This document shows, piece by piece, positions 8,322-16,136 of a stretch of DNA of 46,766 nt (its first letter is position 1; the number at the start of each line of letters is the position of its first letter). Under the pieces are notes generated by a model. The model was not told the DNA's origin. It ran no database searches and saw only the letters and a program-made list of their open reading frames with translations. This stretch comes from Sphaerochaeta sp. GTDB taxonomy: Bacteria; Spirochaetota; Spirochaetia; Sphaerochaetales; Sphaerochaetaceae. Position numbers and translations under genes: made by a program. The DNA is taken from positions 1-46,766 of the forward strand of contig JAGYOG010000021.1 of the NCBI GenBank assembly GCA_018399495.1, written 5' to 3'.

Positions 8322-8720
8322 ATGAAAGAAAAGCGACAAACAATACAGAAAGGGCTGGTGTGGGAAGCTGTTACCGATGCATCCGACCATCCAAATGCTG
8401 AACAAATCTACGAGCGTATTGTCGAAAAACATCCTTCGATCAGTAGAGCTACGGTATATCGCAACCTAAATTCACTTGTTGAGGAAGGCAAGGTAAAACG
8501 TATCCGTGTACTTGGTGGTCCTGACCATTTTGATCGTACGTTGAAAAATCATTATCATATTCAGTGCATCTATTGTAAGCGTGTGGATGATGTAGAACTC
8601 TTTGAAGATATCAATCTGTCTGAGCAAAATATCAATACCAATGGATATATACTGGAATCATATGAAATTGTCTTTAACGGGATCTGTCCCGAATGTAAAA
8701 ATATGCGTGCTGCTGAATAG
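8322..8720 (+). CDS. Fur-family transcriptional regulator, PerR-like
   Basis: 132-residue metal-dependent repressor. The N-terminal winged helix has the family recognition segment SRATVYRNLNSLVEEG. The dimer domain has the metal-ligand region PDHFDRTLKNHYHIQC. Two CxxC pairs that bind structural zinc are present (CIYC and CPEC). The D/H pattern and the link to rubrerythrin 22 bases downstream suggest a peroxide-sensing PerR rather than an iron-sensing Fur. This is inference, since Fur-family subtypes are hard to separate by eye. The operon promoter carries a palindrome likely to be its own target. Confidence 0.88.
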   Translation: MKEKRQTIQKGLVWEAVTDASDHPNAEQIYERIVEKHPSISRATVYRNLNSLVEEGKVKRIRVLGGPDHFDRTLKNHYHIQCIYCKRVDDVELFEDINLSEQNINTNGYILESYEIVFNGICPECKNMRAAE

Positions 8721-8742
8721 CAGTAACTGAAAGGAGCTAGGA

Positions 8743-9285
8743 ATGGAATTGAAAGGATCAAAAACAGAGAAGAACTTGCATGAGGCTTTTGCTGGAGAGT
8801 CAATGGCTCGAAACAAGTATACCTATTATGCCTCCAAGGCAAAAAAAGAAGGGTATGTACAGATTGCAATTCTTTTCGAAGAGACTGCTTTCAATGAGAA
8901 AGAGCATGCAAAAATCTGGTTTAAGCTTTTGCAAGAAGCTGGTGAGATTCCTACTACCACAACCAACCTCAAGGATGCCGCTGCTGGTGAGCACTATGAG
9001 TGGACTGATATGTATGCAAACTTTGCAAAGGACGCTCGGGAAGAAGGTTTCAATAAAATTGCTACCTTGTTTGAAATGGTTGCAGCTATCGAGAAGCATC
9101 ATGAACAACGCTATCTTGACCTTCTGAAAAATGTAGAGGGTAACTTGGTATTCAGTCGTGATGGAGATCAGATGTGGAAGTGTTCCAACTGTGGCCATAT
9201 TGTCATTGGTAAAAAGGCTCCTGGCATATGTCCCGTCTGTAATCATCCCCAGGCATATTTCGAGATTGTTGCAAAGAACTATTAA
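8743..9285 (+). CDS. Rubrerythrin
   Basis: Non-haem di-iron peroxidase of anaerobes that reduces hydrogen peroxide in the cytoplasm. It has 180 residues, the normal length. The N-terminal ferritin-like domain carries the iron-ligand motifs [24 protein letters not shown] and [15 protein letters not shown]. The C-terminal rubredoxin-like domain has two cysteine pairs, CSNCGHI and CPVCNHP. A strong Shine-Dalgarno AAAGGAG precedes the ATG. It is cotranscribed with the PerR-like gene and closed by a clear terminator, so it is very likely peroxide-inducible. Confidence 0.95.
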   Translation: MELKGSKTEKNLHEAFAGESMARNKYTYYASKAKKEGYVQIAILFEETAFNEKEHAKIWFKLLQEAGEIPTTTTNLKDAAAGEHYEWTDMYANFAKDAREEGFNKIATLFEMVAAIEKHHEQRYLDLLKNVEGNLVFSRDGDQMWKCSNCGHIVIGKKAPGICPVCNHPQAYFEIVAKNY

Positions 9286-9303
9286 GTTTTGATGGTGTAC
9301 TAT

Positions 9304-9331
9304 AAAAGCAGGCTGTAAAGCCTGCTTTTTT
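9304..9331. terminator. Bidirectional terminator between rubrerythrin and amidohydrolase genes
   Basis: An 11-bp perfect stem (9304-9314 with 9319-9329) has a GTAA loop and T runs on both strands. It lies between two convergent genes. Confidence 0.88.
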
Positions 9332-9334
9332 ATG

Positions 9335-10567
9335 TCAATCGGTATCCAAATGCATAAATCGGAGAGGATTGCTGTGAACCATTTCATGAATCTCTTCGTC
9401 ACTGAAAGGTGATTCCTCAAAAATTCGATAATAGGATGTGTATGATTCGACTTTTACAAGATTTACCGAGAAGTCAGTACCAAACAGACTTCTGGAAAGG
9501 ATGTTTTGCTTTTTTTCTTCATCAAGGGATTTCAGGTAATTGGAAAGCAGCAGGTAGAATTCAGGGTTGCTTCCACTGAAAGAGACATCTGCGTAGACAT
9601 TTGGATACAATTGCATCAGTTCAATCAAATCATAGAACCACGGAGAATCGGGTACCCTGCTTGTCAAACCAGAGATAAGTGACAAGGGATTCTTTTGCAG
9701 TTGATTATACTGCCAACCATAATGGGCAAAGTCAATTCTGAGCATCGGGTATCGAGCAAGCACCGGCTTGTAGGAGGATGGCGCGGTATACTTCCAGGCT
9801 TCCTTCGTTGGTACTCCCCTGAACCCTTGATCATCACAATGAGTCATGATGGGGATGTCGTGTTTCGTGCAGAACTCATAGATCATGATGACTTTATCCC
9901 GCTGTTCCGGGTCTGTTGGCCATGGGTCATATCCCATTGGAGGATAAAATTTTACTCCATAAAATTGTTTCTTCTCATCACCAGTATGAATATAGGTATT
10001 CAGCAGTTTATCAATGAAGGAAGCGGTATGGACCTGTGGGTTGATGCCTAAAAAGGGGAAGAACTCGAATAATCCATCAGGATGGGTTGTCCGGTAGTAA
10101 TCAAAGCCTTCCAAGGTATCCTTCACATAATCAAGGATTTTTTCTTCATTTGGAGCAGGGTAGTAGAGCGAGTCATTTCTGATCTTGTTGCTGGAGAAGT
10201 CCATCAAGAGTGGGCACATAGCCATTTTGTCATAGGTACGGGATCTCATATGCATTTTCCCGTCACGAATATATGGCTCTTCAGGTCGGAGGGCTTCCTC
10301 GTCATGGCTGGGGAATTTCCCCATGAGATCATCCTCCATCATTACCAAGGTTTCTCCGATGGTCTGTTCAAATGTTGTCAATGTATTGGTGATGCGGTTG
10401 AGTAGTGCTGCACTCTTGCGATTCTTGTTGGTCAAGATATAGCTCGGGGAGAGGGCCCCACTGGTCATAAGGTCCCCGATACCTCCCTCCAACGAGGAAA
10501 AGAACGACAGCAAGTTTGGATGCACAATATTCATCACATGGAAATGCTGGTCGAAGAAGTAATTCAT
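9335..10567 (-). CDS. Amidohydrolase-family metal-dependent hydrolase
   Basis: 410-residue TIM-barrel hydrolase of the amidohydrolase (Amidohydro_2-like) superfamily. The N-terminal HxH metal motif is in FDQHFHVMN at residues 5-13. Further barrel-end residues are in MTHCDDQG, DFAHYGW, ADVSFSG and the late acid FGTDFSVNLV. The start was set at the ATG at 10567 because GAGGAGGG lies 4 bases upstream; a GTG 16 codons earlier would add an unlikely Pro/Ser-rich leader. It follows glnS by about 55 bases on the same strand. The substrate is unknown; the sequence resembles cytoplasmic members acting on carboxylated or amidated rings, but this cannot be narrowed. Confidence 0.8.
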   Translation of the reverse strand: MNYFFDQHFHVMNIVHPNLLSFFSSLEGGIGDLMTSGALSPSYILTNKNRKSAALLNRITNTLTTFEQTIGETLVMMEDDLMGKFPSHDEEALRPEEPYIRDGKMHMRSRTYDKMAMCPLLMDFSSNKIRNDSLYYPAPNEEKILDYVKDTLEGFDYYRTTHPDGLFEFFPFLGINPQVHTASFIDKLLNTYIHTGDEKKQFYGVKFYPPMGYDPWPTDPEQRDKVIMIYEFCTKHDIPIMTHCDDQGFRGVPTKEAWKYTAPSSYKPVLARYPMLRIDFAHYGWQYNQLQKNPLSLISGLTSRVPDSPWFYDLIELMQLYPNVYADVSFSGSNPEFYLLLSNYLKSLDEEKKQNILSRSLFGTDFSVNLVKVESYTSYYRIFEESPFSDEEIHEMVHSNPLRFMHLDTD

Positions 10568-10622
10568 ACAACCCTCCTCAGATGGTGAAGGTGGTGAGGG
10601 GCCACGCGACCCCACATGGAAA

Positions 10623-12332
10623 TCACATTCCCATCTTTTTTTTCAACTTTGCCCAAGAGTCCTTGAGTGTTGCAGTCCTGTTGAAAACAAGATGGTCTTC
10701 ACTACTTGCCTTGTTATCGACACAGAAGTAACCGTTGCGGATGAACTGTAAGTAATCTCCTTCCTGTGCTTGCTTGATCTGAGGTTCTGCTTTTGCATCC
10801 CTGACAATCTGCAAGGAATCGGGATTCAGGTCATCCAGATAGTTGCCTGTTTCTTTCCCTGGGTATTCAGTGAGGAAGAGCTTATCATAGAGGCGAGCCT
10901 CTATGGTGATTCCTTCAGATGCACTTACCCAGTGACTTGTTCCCTTGACCTTTCTTCCATCAGGAGTTGAACCCCCTCGTGATTCAGGGTCATAGGTACA
11001 ATGCACCTCTACGATAGTTCCCTCATCGTCTTTTACTACAGAATGAGCCGTTACATAGTAAGTATACTTAAGCCTAATTTCATTACCAGGATAGAGCCTG
11101 TGGTACTTCTTCGGGGGATCTTCCATGAAGTCTTCCCGTTCAATGTACAATTCTCGCGAGAATGGGATTTGATGGGTTTTGCTGTTTTGATCTTCAGGGT
11201 TGTCCACTGCCTCAAAGTACTCTACCTTGTCTTCTGGATAGTTGTCGATGACCAGTTTTAGTGGATTCAATACAACCATCAAACGGTCAGCACGCTTGTT
11301 TAAATCTTCCCGAACACAGAACTCCAACAAGGAGTAGTCAACAACACCTTCTACCTTCGCAACTCCGACACGGCTGATGAAATCTTTCATTGATTCAGGG
11401 GAATATCCTCGTCTTCTGACCCCACTGATGGTAGGCATCCTTGGGTCATCCCATCCATCTACGATGCCCAGCTTTACCAAGTTGAGGAGTCTTCTCTTAC
11501 TCATCACAAAATAATTAATGTTCAAACGGGCGAATTCATACTGATGCGGGGTGTGCTCAATACCATCAATGCTGGTTGCCCAATCATAAGCAGGACGGTG
11601 GTCCTCAAACTCCAAGGTACACAGTGAGTGGGTTATTCCTTCAATGGCATCACTGATGGGATGGGTAAAATCATACATTGGATAGATGCACCAGGTATCA
11701 CCGGTTCGCGGGTGGGAGGCAAACTTGATGCGGTAGAGTGCTGGGTCACGCATATTCAGATTAGGGCTGGACATATCGATCTTGGCACGAAGAATATACT
11801 TACCCTCAGGATGCTTGCCTTCGTGCATTTCGAGGAACAACCTAAGGTTTTCTTCAATGCTTCTATCCCGGTCAGGACTGTTTTTCCCTGGTTCCCTCAA
11901 CGTGCCACGGTACTCCTTCATCTGCTCGGCAGTGAGGCTGTCCACATAGGCTTTTCCTTGTTTGATCAACTCCAGGGCAATCTCATAGAGTTGTAGGTAG
12001 TAGTCAGAAGCATGGTACTCGTAGTCACCCCAGTCGAAGCCAAGCCATTTGATATCACGCTTGATGGAGTTGATGTATTCCATCTCCTCCTTCTCAGGAT
12101 TGGTATCGTCAAAACGGAGGTGGCAGCGGCCTTTATATTTTTCAGCAAGTCCAAAATTAATACAAATCGACTTGATGTGTCCAATATGCAGATATCCATT
12201 GGGTTCAGGGGGGAACCTGGTTACAATAGTATTCTCAGGAACCCGGCCGTTTGCCAAGTCATCTTCGATGATTCGTTCTAAAAAATTAAGTGGGGTTTTC
12301 TCTTTCATTTCCACTTCGTTGTGCTCGTCCAT
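10623..12332 (-). CDS. glnS: Glutaminyl-tRNA synthetase
   Basis: Class I aminoacyl-tRNA synthetase charging tRNA-Gln with glutamine. It has 569 residues, close to the E. coli enzyme (553). The ATP-site HIGH motif lies in RFPPEPNGYLHIGHIKS. The KMSKS equivalent is VMSKRRLLNLV. The GlnS-specific GWDDPRMPTISGVRRRGY segment is present, followed by the C-terminal anticodon-binding beta barrels. It implies direct glutaminylation rather than only the transamidation route. The start has an AAGGA about 9 bases upstream. The leader between it and the DUF1349 gene holds a two-tier hairpin. Confidence 0.96.
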   Translation of the reverse strand: MDEHNEVEMKEKTPLNFLERIIEDDLANGRVPENTIVTRFPPEPNGYLHIGHIKSICINFGLAEKYKGRCHLRFDDTNPEKEEMEYINSIKRDIKWLGFDWGDYEYHASDYYLQLYEIALELIKQGKAYVDSLTAEQMKEYRGTLREPGKNSPDRDRSIEENLRLFLEMHEGKHPEGKYILRAKIDMSSPNLNMRDPALYRIKFASHPRTGDTWCIYPMYDFTHPISDAIEGITHSLCTLEFEDHRPAYDWATSIDGIEHTPHQYEFARLNINYFVMSKRRLLNLVKLGIVDGWDDPRMPTISGVRRRGYSPESMKDFISRVGVAKVEGVVDYSLLEFCVREDLNKRADRLMVVLNPLKLVIDNYPEDKVEYFEAVDNPEDQNSKTHQIPFSRELYIEREDFMEDPPKKYHRLYPGNEIRLKYTYYVTAHSVVKDDEGTIVEVHCTYDPESRGGSTPDGRKVKGTSHWVSASEGITIEARLYDKLFLTEYPGKETGNYLDDLNPDSLQIVRDAKAEPQIKQAQEGDYLQFIRNGYFCVDNKASSEDHLVFNRTATLKDSWAKLKKKMGM

Positions 12333-12373
12333 GATGGTCCGTCCTTATACCCTTCCAAAGGGGCTTCTCTGAG

Positions 12374-12419
12374 GATAGCACATAGTAGCACAACCACTAG
12401 TGTTGTGCGAGATGCTATC
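12374..12419 (-). other. Two-tier stem-loop between the DUF1349 gene and glnS
   Basis: An outer 7-bp arm (GATAGCA 12374-12380 with TGCTATC 12413-12419) encloses an inner 7-bp arm (GCACAAC 12388-12394 with GTTGTGC 12402-12408). On the minus strand there is no T run after it, so it is not a standard terminator. It could be a processing or leader structure for glnS. Confidence 0.5.
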
Positions 12420-12942
12420 ATATCTCTTTTTTATAATCCAATGTATTCAGGGAAGCTCTTGCAGGTTCACTTCCTTTATTAGCGAAATAGGGACCAAAGC
12501 TTACCGATTTTTCAATTCCTGGAAGGGTAAATGTACCTACCCATGTTACTGCATCTTTACTCTGCATTCTGTAACCGATAGAGGCATGGGAACCATTACG
12601 TTTTATACTCCAGATTACTTGGGTGCTTTCAGTCTTGAAGGGAATTATCGTGTAGTTGTGGTAACCATTGATCATCACATGAATTTCCAAAGATTCAGTG
12701 CTTGTTCCAATCCCTATGAAATCGGTATTCAAATGGTAGAGGGAAACACCGGTAAATACATTGTTTCCAGAGCCTGCAAGGGTCATGTCGCAAGAAAAGT
12801 CATCATCAGAAACTGCAAGCAAAAGAGGCCCGTCAGGCAAATGCATTTGTGGTTCAACCGTGAGGGAAACCGTTCGATGATCCTTCTCCCATGATCTGGG
12901 TTTCCCCATCCATCTAAAATCGCGCATCGTAATCTTTCTCAT
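12418..12942 (-). CDS. DUF1349-like beta-sandwich protein
   Basis: 174-residue cytoplasmic protein. It resembles DUF1349 (concanavalin-like lectin/glucanase fold): an opening FRWMGKPRSWEK followed by SLTVEPQ, a middle predicted strand with VFTGVSLYHLNTDFIGIG in place of the family's usual LMLRxDxxxWIKxG pattern, and the ending VSFGPYFANKGSEPARA, like the family's GPY...GF.A.F end. Family members may bind sugars, but the function is undefined. A plus-strand ORF covers nearly the same span but reads as an unlikely, Cys-rich protein. There is no Shine-Dalgarno; a -10 hexamer (12949-12954) ends 6 bases before the ATG, which suggests a leaderless transcript. Confidence 0.65.
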   Translation of the reverse strand: MRKITMRDFRWMGKPRSWEKDHRTVSLTVEPQMHLPDGPLLLAVSDDDFSCDMTLAGSGNNVFTGVSLYHLNTDFIGIGTSTESLEIHVMINGYHNYTIIPFKTESTQVIWSIKRNGSHASIGYRMQSKDAVTWVGTFTLPGIEKSVSFGPYFANKGSEPARASLNTLDYKKEI

Positions 12943-12948
12943 ATACGC

Positions 12949-12977
12949 AGTATAGGAGAGTTACGTCATTTTATCCA
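12949..12977 (-). promoter_or_regulatory. Promoter of the DUF1349-like gene, leaderless geometry
   Basis: On the minus strand, TGGATA (12977-12972), a 17-base spacer and TATACT (12954-12949) are followed by 6 bases and then the ATG at 12942. Initiation at the normal distance would begin at the A of ATG. Confidence 0.55.
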
Positions 12978-13020
12978 TAACCTCTTTATGTTGAGAAGAA
13001 GTTGTTGTACCTTATATCAT

Positions 13021-13827
13021 ATGAAGTCACCAAAAGAATATGCATTGGAAAAGTATTTGCTGTCACAGCTGGCTGTGGATTCTGATAGTTATCGTTTGGC
13101 AACACTGCTCATACAAGACCCTGAGATTGCGGCATTACAAGAGTACGCGAACAGTGTATCCATCAAGCGACTGAACTACAACGATCATGGCCCGGTGCAT
13201 ATGCGCCAAGTGGCGAGCAATGGGGTCAAGATGCTCACATTGCTTAAGGATGCAGGTATCAAGACATCCTTAGAGCAAGAGGAGAGTGGCAGCTTTGAAG
13301 ATAGCATGCTTGCCTTGCTGCTTGCTTCATTCGTCCATGACCTTGGTATGAGTGTTGGCCGAAGTGATCATGAGTTGACTGGCTTGGTAATAGCACGCCC
13401 TATTATGGATCGTATGTTCAACCAGCTTCTTGGTGACCAATTGACCCGAAAGATAGCCATTATCTCAGTCGCTAGTGAGGGAGTACTCGGCCATATGGCA
13501 AATAGGAGAGTACACTCCTTGGAGGCGGGCATACTTCTCGTGGCTGATGGATGTGATATGGAGAAGGGTAGAGCTAGGATTCCTATGAGTATCAAGAGCC
13601 ATGCAAAGATTGGTGATATCCATAAGTACTCTTCCAACTCGATTGAGAAGGTGACGATTACAAAAGGTGATACGGTCCCCATACTCATCGATATTGCCAT
13701 GAGTAGTGATGTAGGGTTTTTCCAAGTTGAGGAAGTATTACTTCCCAAGATTTCTATGAGCCCTGCCAAGGCTTATGTACAGGTTCATGCAGGGGTAATC
13801 GGAAAAGAGACAAAGAAGTATCTATAG
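13021..13827 (+). CDS. HD-domain protein (predicted metal-dependent phosphohydrolase)
   Basis: 268 residues with an HD-superfamily core: a first histidine in NYNDHGPVHMRQV, then the HD doublet in LASFVHDLGMSVGRSDHE, followed by helices and a C-terminal mixed domain. HD proteins hydrolyse phosphate esters, often of nucleotides, in the cytoplasm; the substrate here is unknown. The ATG at 13021 was chosen because the protein then starts MKSPKEYALEKYL; an in-frame start 33 bases upstream would add a cysteine-rich stretch. There is no Shine-Dalgarno, and a weak -10-like TACCTT lies 7 bases before the ATG. The PfkB kinase gene follows after 9 bases, so the two are probably cotranscribed. Confidence 0.72.
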   Translation: MKSPKEYALEKYLLSQLAVDSDSYRLATLLIQDPEIAALQEYANSVSIKRLNYNDHGPVHMRQVASNGVKMLTLLKDAGIKTSLEQEESGSFEDSMLALLLASFVHDLGMSVGRSDHELTGLVIARPIMDRMFNQLLGDQLTRKIAIISVASEGVLGHMANRRVHSLEAGILLVADGCDMEKGRARIPMSIKSHAKIGDIHKYSSNSIEKVTITKGDTVPILIDIAMSSDVGFFQVEEVLLPKISMSPAKAYVQVHAGVIGKETKKYL

Positions 13828-13836
13828 GAGTGAATC

Positions 13837-14808
13837 ATGATAGGTGTTATTGGAGAAGCGCTGATCGACTTTATTGCAAAGGGAACACTGGGGCCTTCGG
13901 TCCCCTATGACTCGGTGGTGGGTGGCTGTGCTTTAAACACTGCTGTTGCTACCTCCAGGCAAGGTTCTCCTGTTGTATATGTAGGGAAGCTCTCAGGAGA
14001 TATTTTTGGGCAACGGATGCTCAACCATCTTATTGAGAGTGAGGTGCTGTTTGATCCAAGTCTCTGTGCTGCACCCCAGCCATCATTGCTTGCCATGGCA
14101 AGTCTTGATGCTGAAGGCAAAGCCAATTACACCTTCTATACTGAGAAGACTGCAGTGGTCAGTATGACCAAAGTTGAGTTGCTCTCTGCCCTCGAGGAAC
14201 ATACCGATCTGAAAGTGGTACACATCGGATCTATTTCCTTGGCTTTAGAGCCACTCTCTGAAGTTATTATAACAGCCTTGCAGAGCTACGAGCCAAAACC
14301 TGTGATATTTCTTGATCCCAATGTCAGGCCAGCTGTCATTCCCGATATGAATGTGTTTAGAACCAGAATTGAAGAGGCTATGGACCTGGCTTCTTTAGTC
14401 AAGATCAGTGATGAAGATCTCTTGTTGCTCTACGAGGGAAAGGATGCAAAGAAAATGGCTCAGTCCCTTGCAAGGGAAAAGCAGACTCATATCATTCTCA
14501 CTCTTGGAAGACAAGGAAGTATTTGGTACACCCCTGAAGGGGAATCAGCTTCTATGGATATTATTGACCTGCCGGTCATTGATACAGTTGGGGCCGGGGA
14601 CACCTTCAGCGGAGGGCTTCTTACCTATCTGTATGAGAGGGATTGTTTCGGCAAGGATGGAGATATTCCACAACTAAAAAAACTATCACTTGATTTGATA
14701 AAAGATGCGTTGGTTTGGGCAACAGCCTCTAGTGCTATCACCTGTTCCAGGAGAGGATGTGACCCCCCACGGACCGAGGAGATACGCTCCTTGCTCACCA
14801 GCATCTAG
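13837..14808 (+). CDS. PfkB-family sugar kinase (fructokinase-like)
   Basis: Cytoplasmic ribokinase-fold kinase that phosphorylates a sugar with ATP. It has 323 residues. The N-terminal strand GVIGEALIDFI, the sugar-contacting VVGGCALNTAVATSRQG, the glycine-rich FVGKL-like turn (YVGKLSGDIFG) and the C-terminal signature DTVGAGDTFSGGLL, which holds the catalytic Asp and anion hole, are all present. The pattern resembles fructokinases, but PfkB specificity is hard to read by eye. The Shine-Dalgarno AGGAG lies 6 bases before the ATG. The neighbouring HD gene gives no clear metabolic hint. Confidence 0.88.
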   Translation: MIGVIGEALIDFIAKGTLGPSVPYDSVVGGCALNTAVATSRQGSPVVYVGKLSGDIFGQRMLNHLIESEVLFDPSLCAAPQPSLLAMASLDAEGKANYTFYTEKTAVVSMTKVELLSALEEHTDLKVVHIGSISLALEPLSEVIITALQSYEPKPVIFLDPNVRPAVIPDMNVFRTRIEEAMDLASLVKISDEDLLLLYEGKDAKKMAQSLAREKQTHIILTLGRQGSIWYTPEGESASMDIIDLPVIDTVGAGDTFSGGLLTYLYERDCFGKDGDIPQLKKLSLDLIKDALVWATASSAITCSRRGCDPPRTEEIRSLLTSI

Positions 14809-14809
14809 G

Positions 14810-14839
14810 TTGCCTTAGTAGCTTCTTTGGAAGTACACT
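14810..14839 (+). promoter_or_regulatory. Promoter of the HtrA-like gene, leaderless geometry
   Basis: TTGCCT (14810-14815), an 18-base spacer and TACACT (14834-14839) are followed by 6 bases and the ATG at 14846. No Shine-Dalgarno is present before that ATG. Confidence 0.5.
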
Positions 14840-14845
14840 GTCTCC

Positions 14846-16135
14846 ATGCTGAAGAATACCCGAAGCAGAATTATACGCACATTGCTCCTTATTCTAGGAG
14901 GTACATTTTGTGTGTTTGTTGGCTTGTTGTTGTTTCGCTGGACGGACAGTATTGCTGAAGATAAGCAAAGAAAAGAACTCTCAAAAGTATTGCATACCAT
15001 CGCTGAGGAACAAGGGCCGGAAGGGGTACTTGGTCTTTCCGGGATACAAGTTGCTGATATCCTCACAGGGGAAGATGGTTTGCTCGTGTTTGAAGAACAT
15101 GAATCCATCTATTACAGTGCTGCCGAGAAACAACAGATGAGTGTTTATGAAAACATGAATAAGAGTGTTGTGCATATCACCACAGTAGGAGAAACTGCGG
15201 TGAGTGCATTCATGGATGTTCTTCCCGCTCAAGGAACTGGTAGTGGCATTATTCTTTCCAAAGATGGATACATTCTTACCAATGCCCACGTGGTGGAGAA
15301 AAGTGCAAGCTTGCAAGTAGGGCTGTACAACAATCAATCCTATGCAGCTACCTTGGTCGGTGTTGATAGCGAGGATGACCTTGCAGTAATCAAGTTGATA
15401 TCTTCCAAGGATGTGGTATTGTATCCTGCAACCTTGGGGACCAGTGAGGATTTACAGATTGGGCAACGGGTAATTGCAATCGGAAATCCTTTTGGGTATG
15501 ACCGTACGATGAGTGTAGGAGTGGTAAGTGGGTTGAACCGACCGGTAAGAACCAGCGAAGGCAAGGTAATCATGAATTCGATCCAGACCGATGCTGCAAT
15601 CCACCCAGGAAACAGCGGAGGCCCACTACTCAACACCCGGGGAGAGGTCATCGGGATCAACTCTGCAATATTTACTACTTCAGGAAGTTCTCAAGGCTTG
15701 AACTTTGCAATTCCGGTTGATACTGCTGTGGCAGTCATTCCTGATTTAATCAAGCAGGGAAAGATCAGTCGGGGTTGGCTCGATCTTGCTGCAGTACAGT
15801 TAACACCCCAGCTGGTAACCTACGCGAAGCTCCCTGTTGAAAAAGGGGTTTTGGTAAGCGAAGTCACCAGTGGAGGATTTGCCGAGAAGGCTGGAATAAA
15901 GGGTGGAAGCCGGAAGGTGCAGTATGGCTCATCGGTTATCAACCTTGGTGGAGATGTCATTACCGCCATCAATGGTGAACCGATTAATGACCTTAACGAC
16001 CTTTATCTGGCATTGCTCCCAATGAGAAGTGGGGAGAAAGTCTCTGTGACAATCAATCGTGATGGCAATGTGAAAAAGATGGAAGTTGGGCTGATTGAAC
16101 GGACTGCGCAGCATGTGAGCGCATTGGTACGATAA
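14846..16135 (+). CDS. HtrA/DegP-like trypsin-type serine protease with PDZ domain
   Basis: Membrane-anchored envelope protease of family S1C, which removes misfolded proteins outside the cytoplasm. Residues 9-31 form an uncleaved anchor after a basic N-terminus. The catalytic triad is visible: His148 in TNAHVV, Asp178 in SEDDLAVIK and Ser257 in GNSGGPLLN. One PDZ domain follows (about 320-425, with GVLVSEV and DVITAINGEPI). At 429 residues with a single PDZ it is DegS/HtrA-like. The uvrB start lies 1 base after its stop, so the two are cotranscribed. There is no Shine-Dalgarno; see the promoter entry. Confidence 0.92.
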   Translation: MLKNTRSRIIRTLLLILGGTFCVFVGLLLFRWTDSIAEDKQRKELSKVLHTIAEEQGPEGVLGLSGIQVADILTGEDGLLVFEEHESIYYSAAEKQQMSVYENMNKSVVHITTVGETAVSAFMDVLPAQGTGSGIILSKDGYILTNAHVVEKSASLQVGLYNNQSYAATLVGVDSEDDLAVIKLISSKDVVLYPATLGTSEDLQIGQRVIAIGNPFGYDRTMSVGVVSGLNRPVRTSEGKVIMNSIQTDAAIHPGNSGGPLLNTRGEVIGINSAIFTTSGSSQGLNFAIPVDTAVAVIPDLIKQGKISRGWLDLAAVQLTPQLVTYAKLPVEKGVLVSEVTSGGFAEKAGIKGGSRKVQYGSSVINLGGDVITAINGEPINDLNDLYLALLPMRSGEKVSVTINRDGNVKKMEVGLIERTAQHVSALVR

Positions 16136-16136
16136 G

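Noticed and set aside
12400..12894. Plus-strand ORF of 164 codons opposite the DUF1349-like gene
   Set aside because: The translation is irregular and Cys-rich with no family pattern, while the minus strand reads as a DUF1349-like protein with a promoter just before its ATG.
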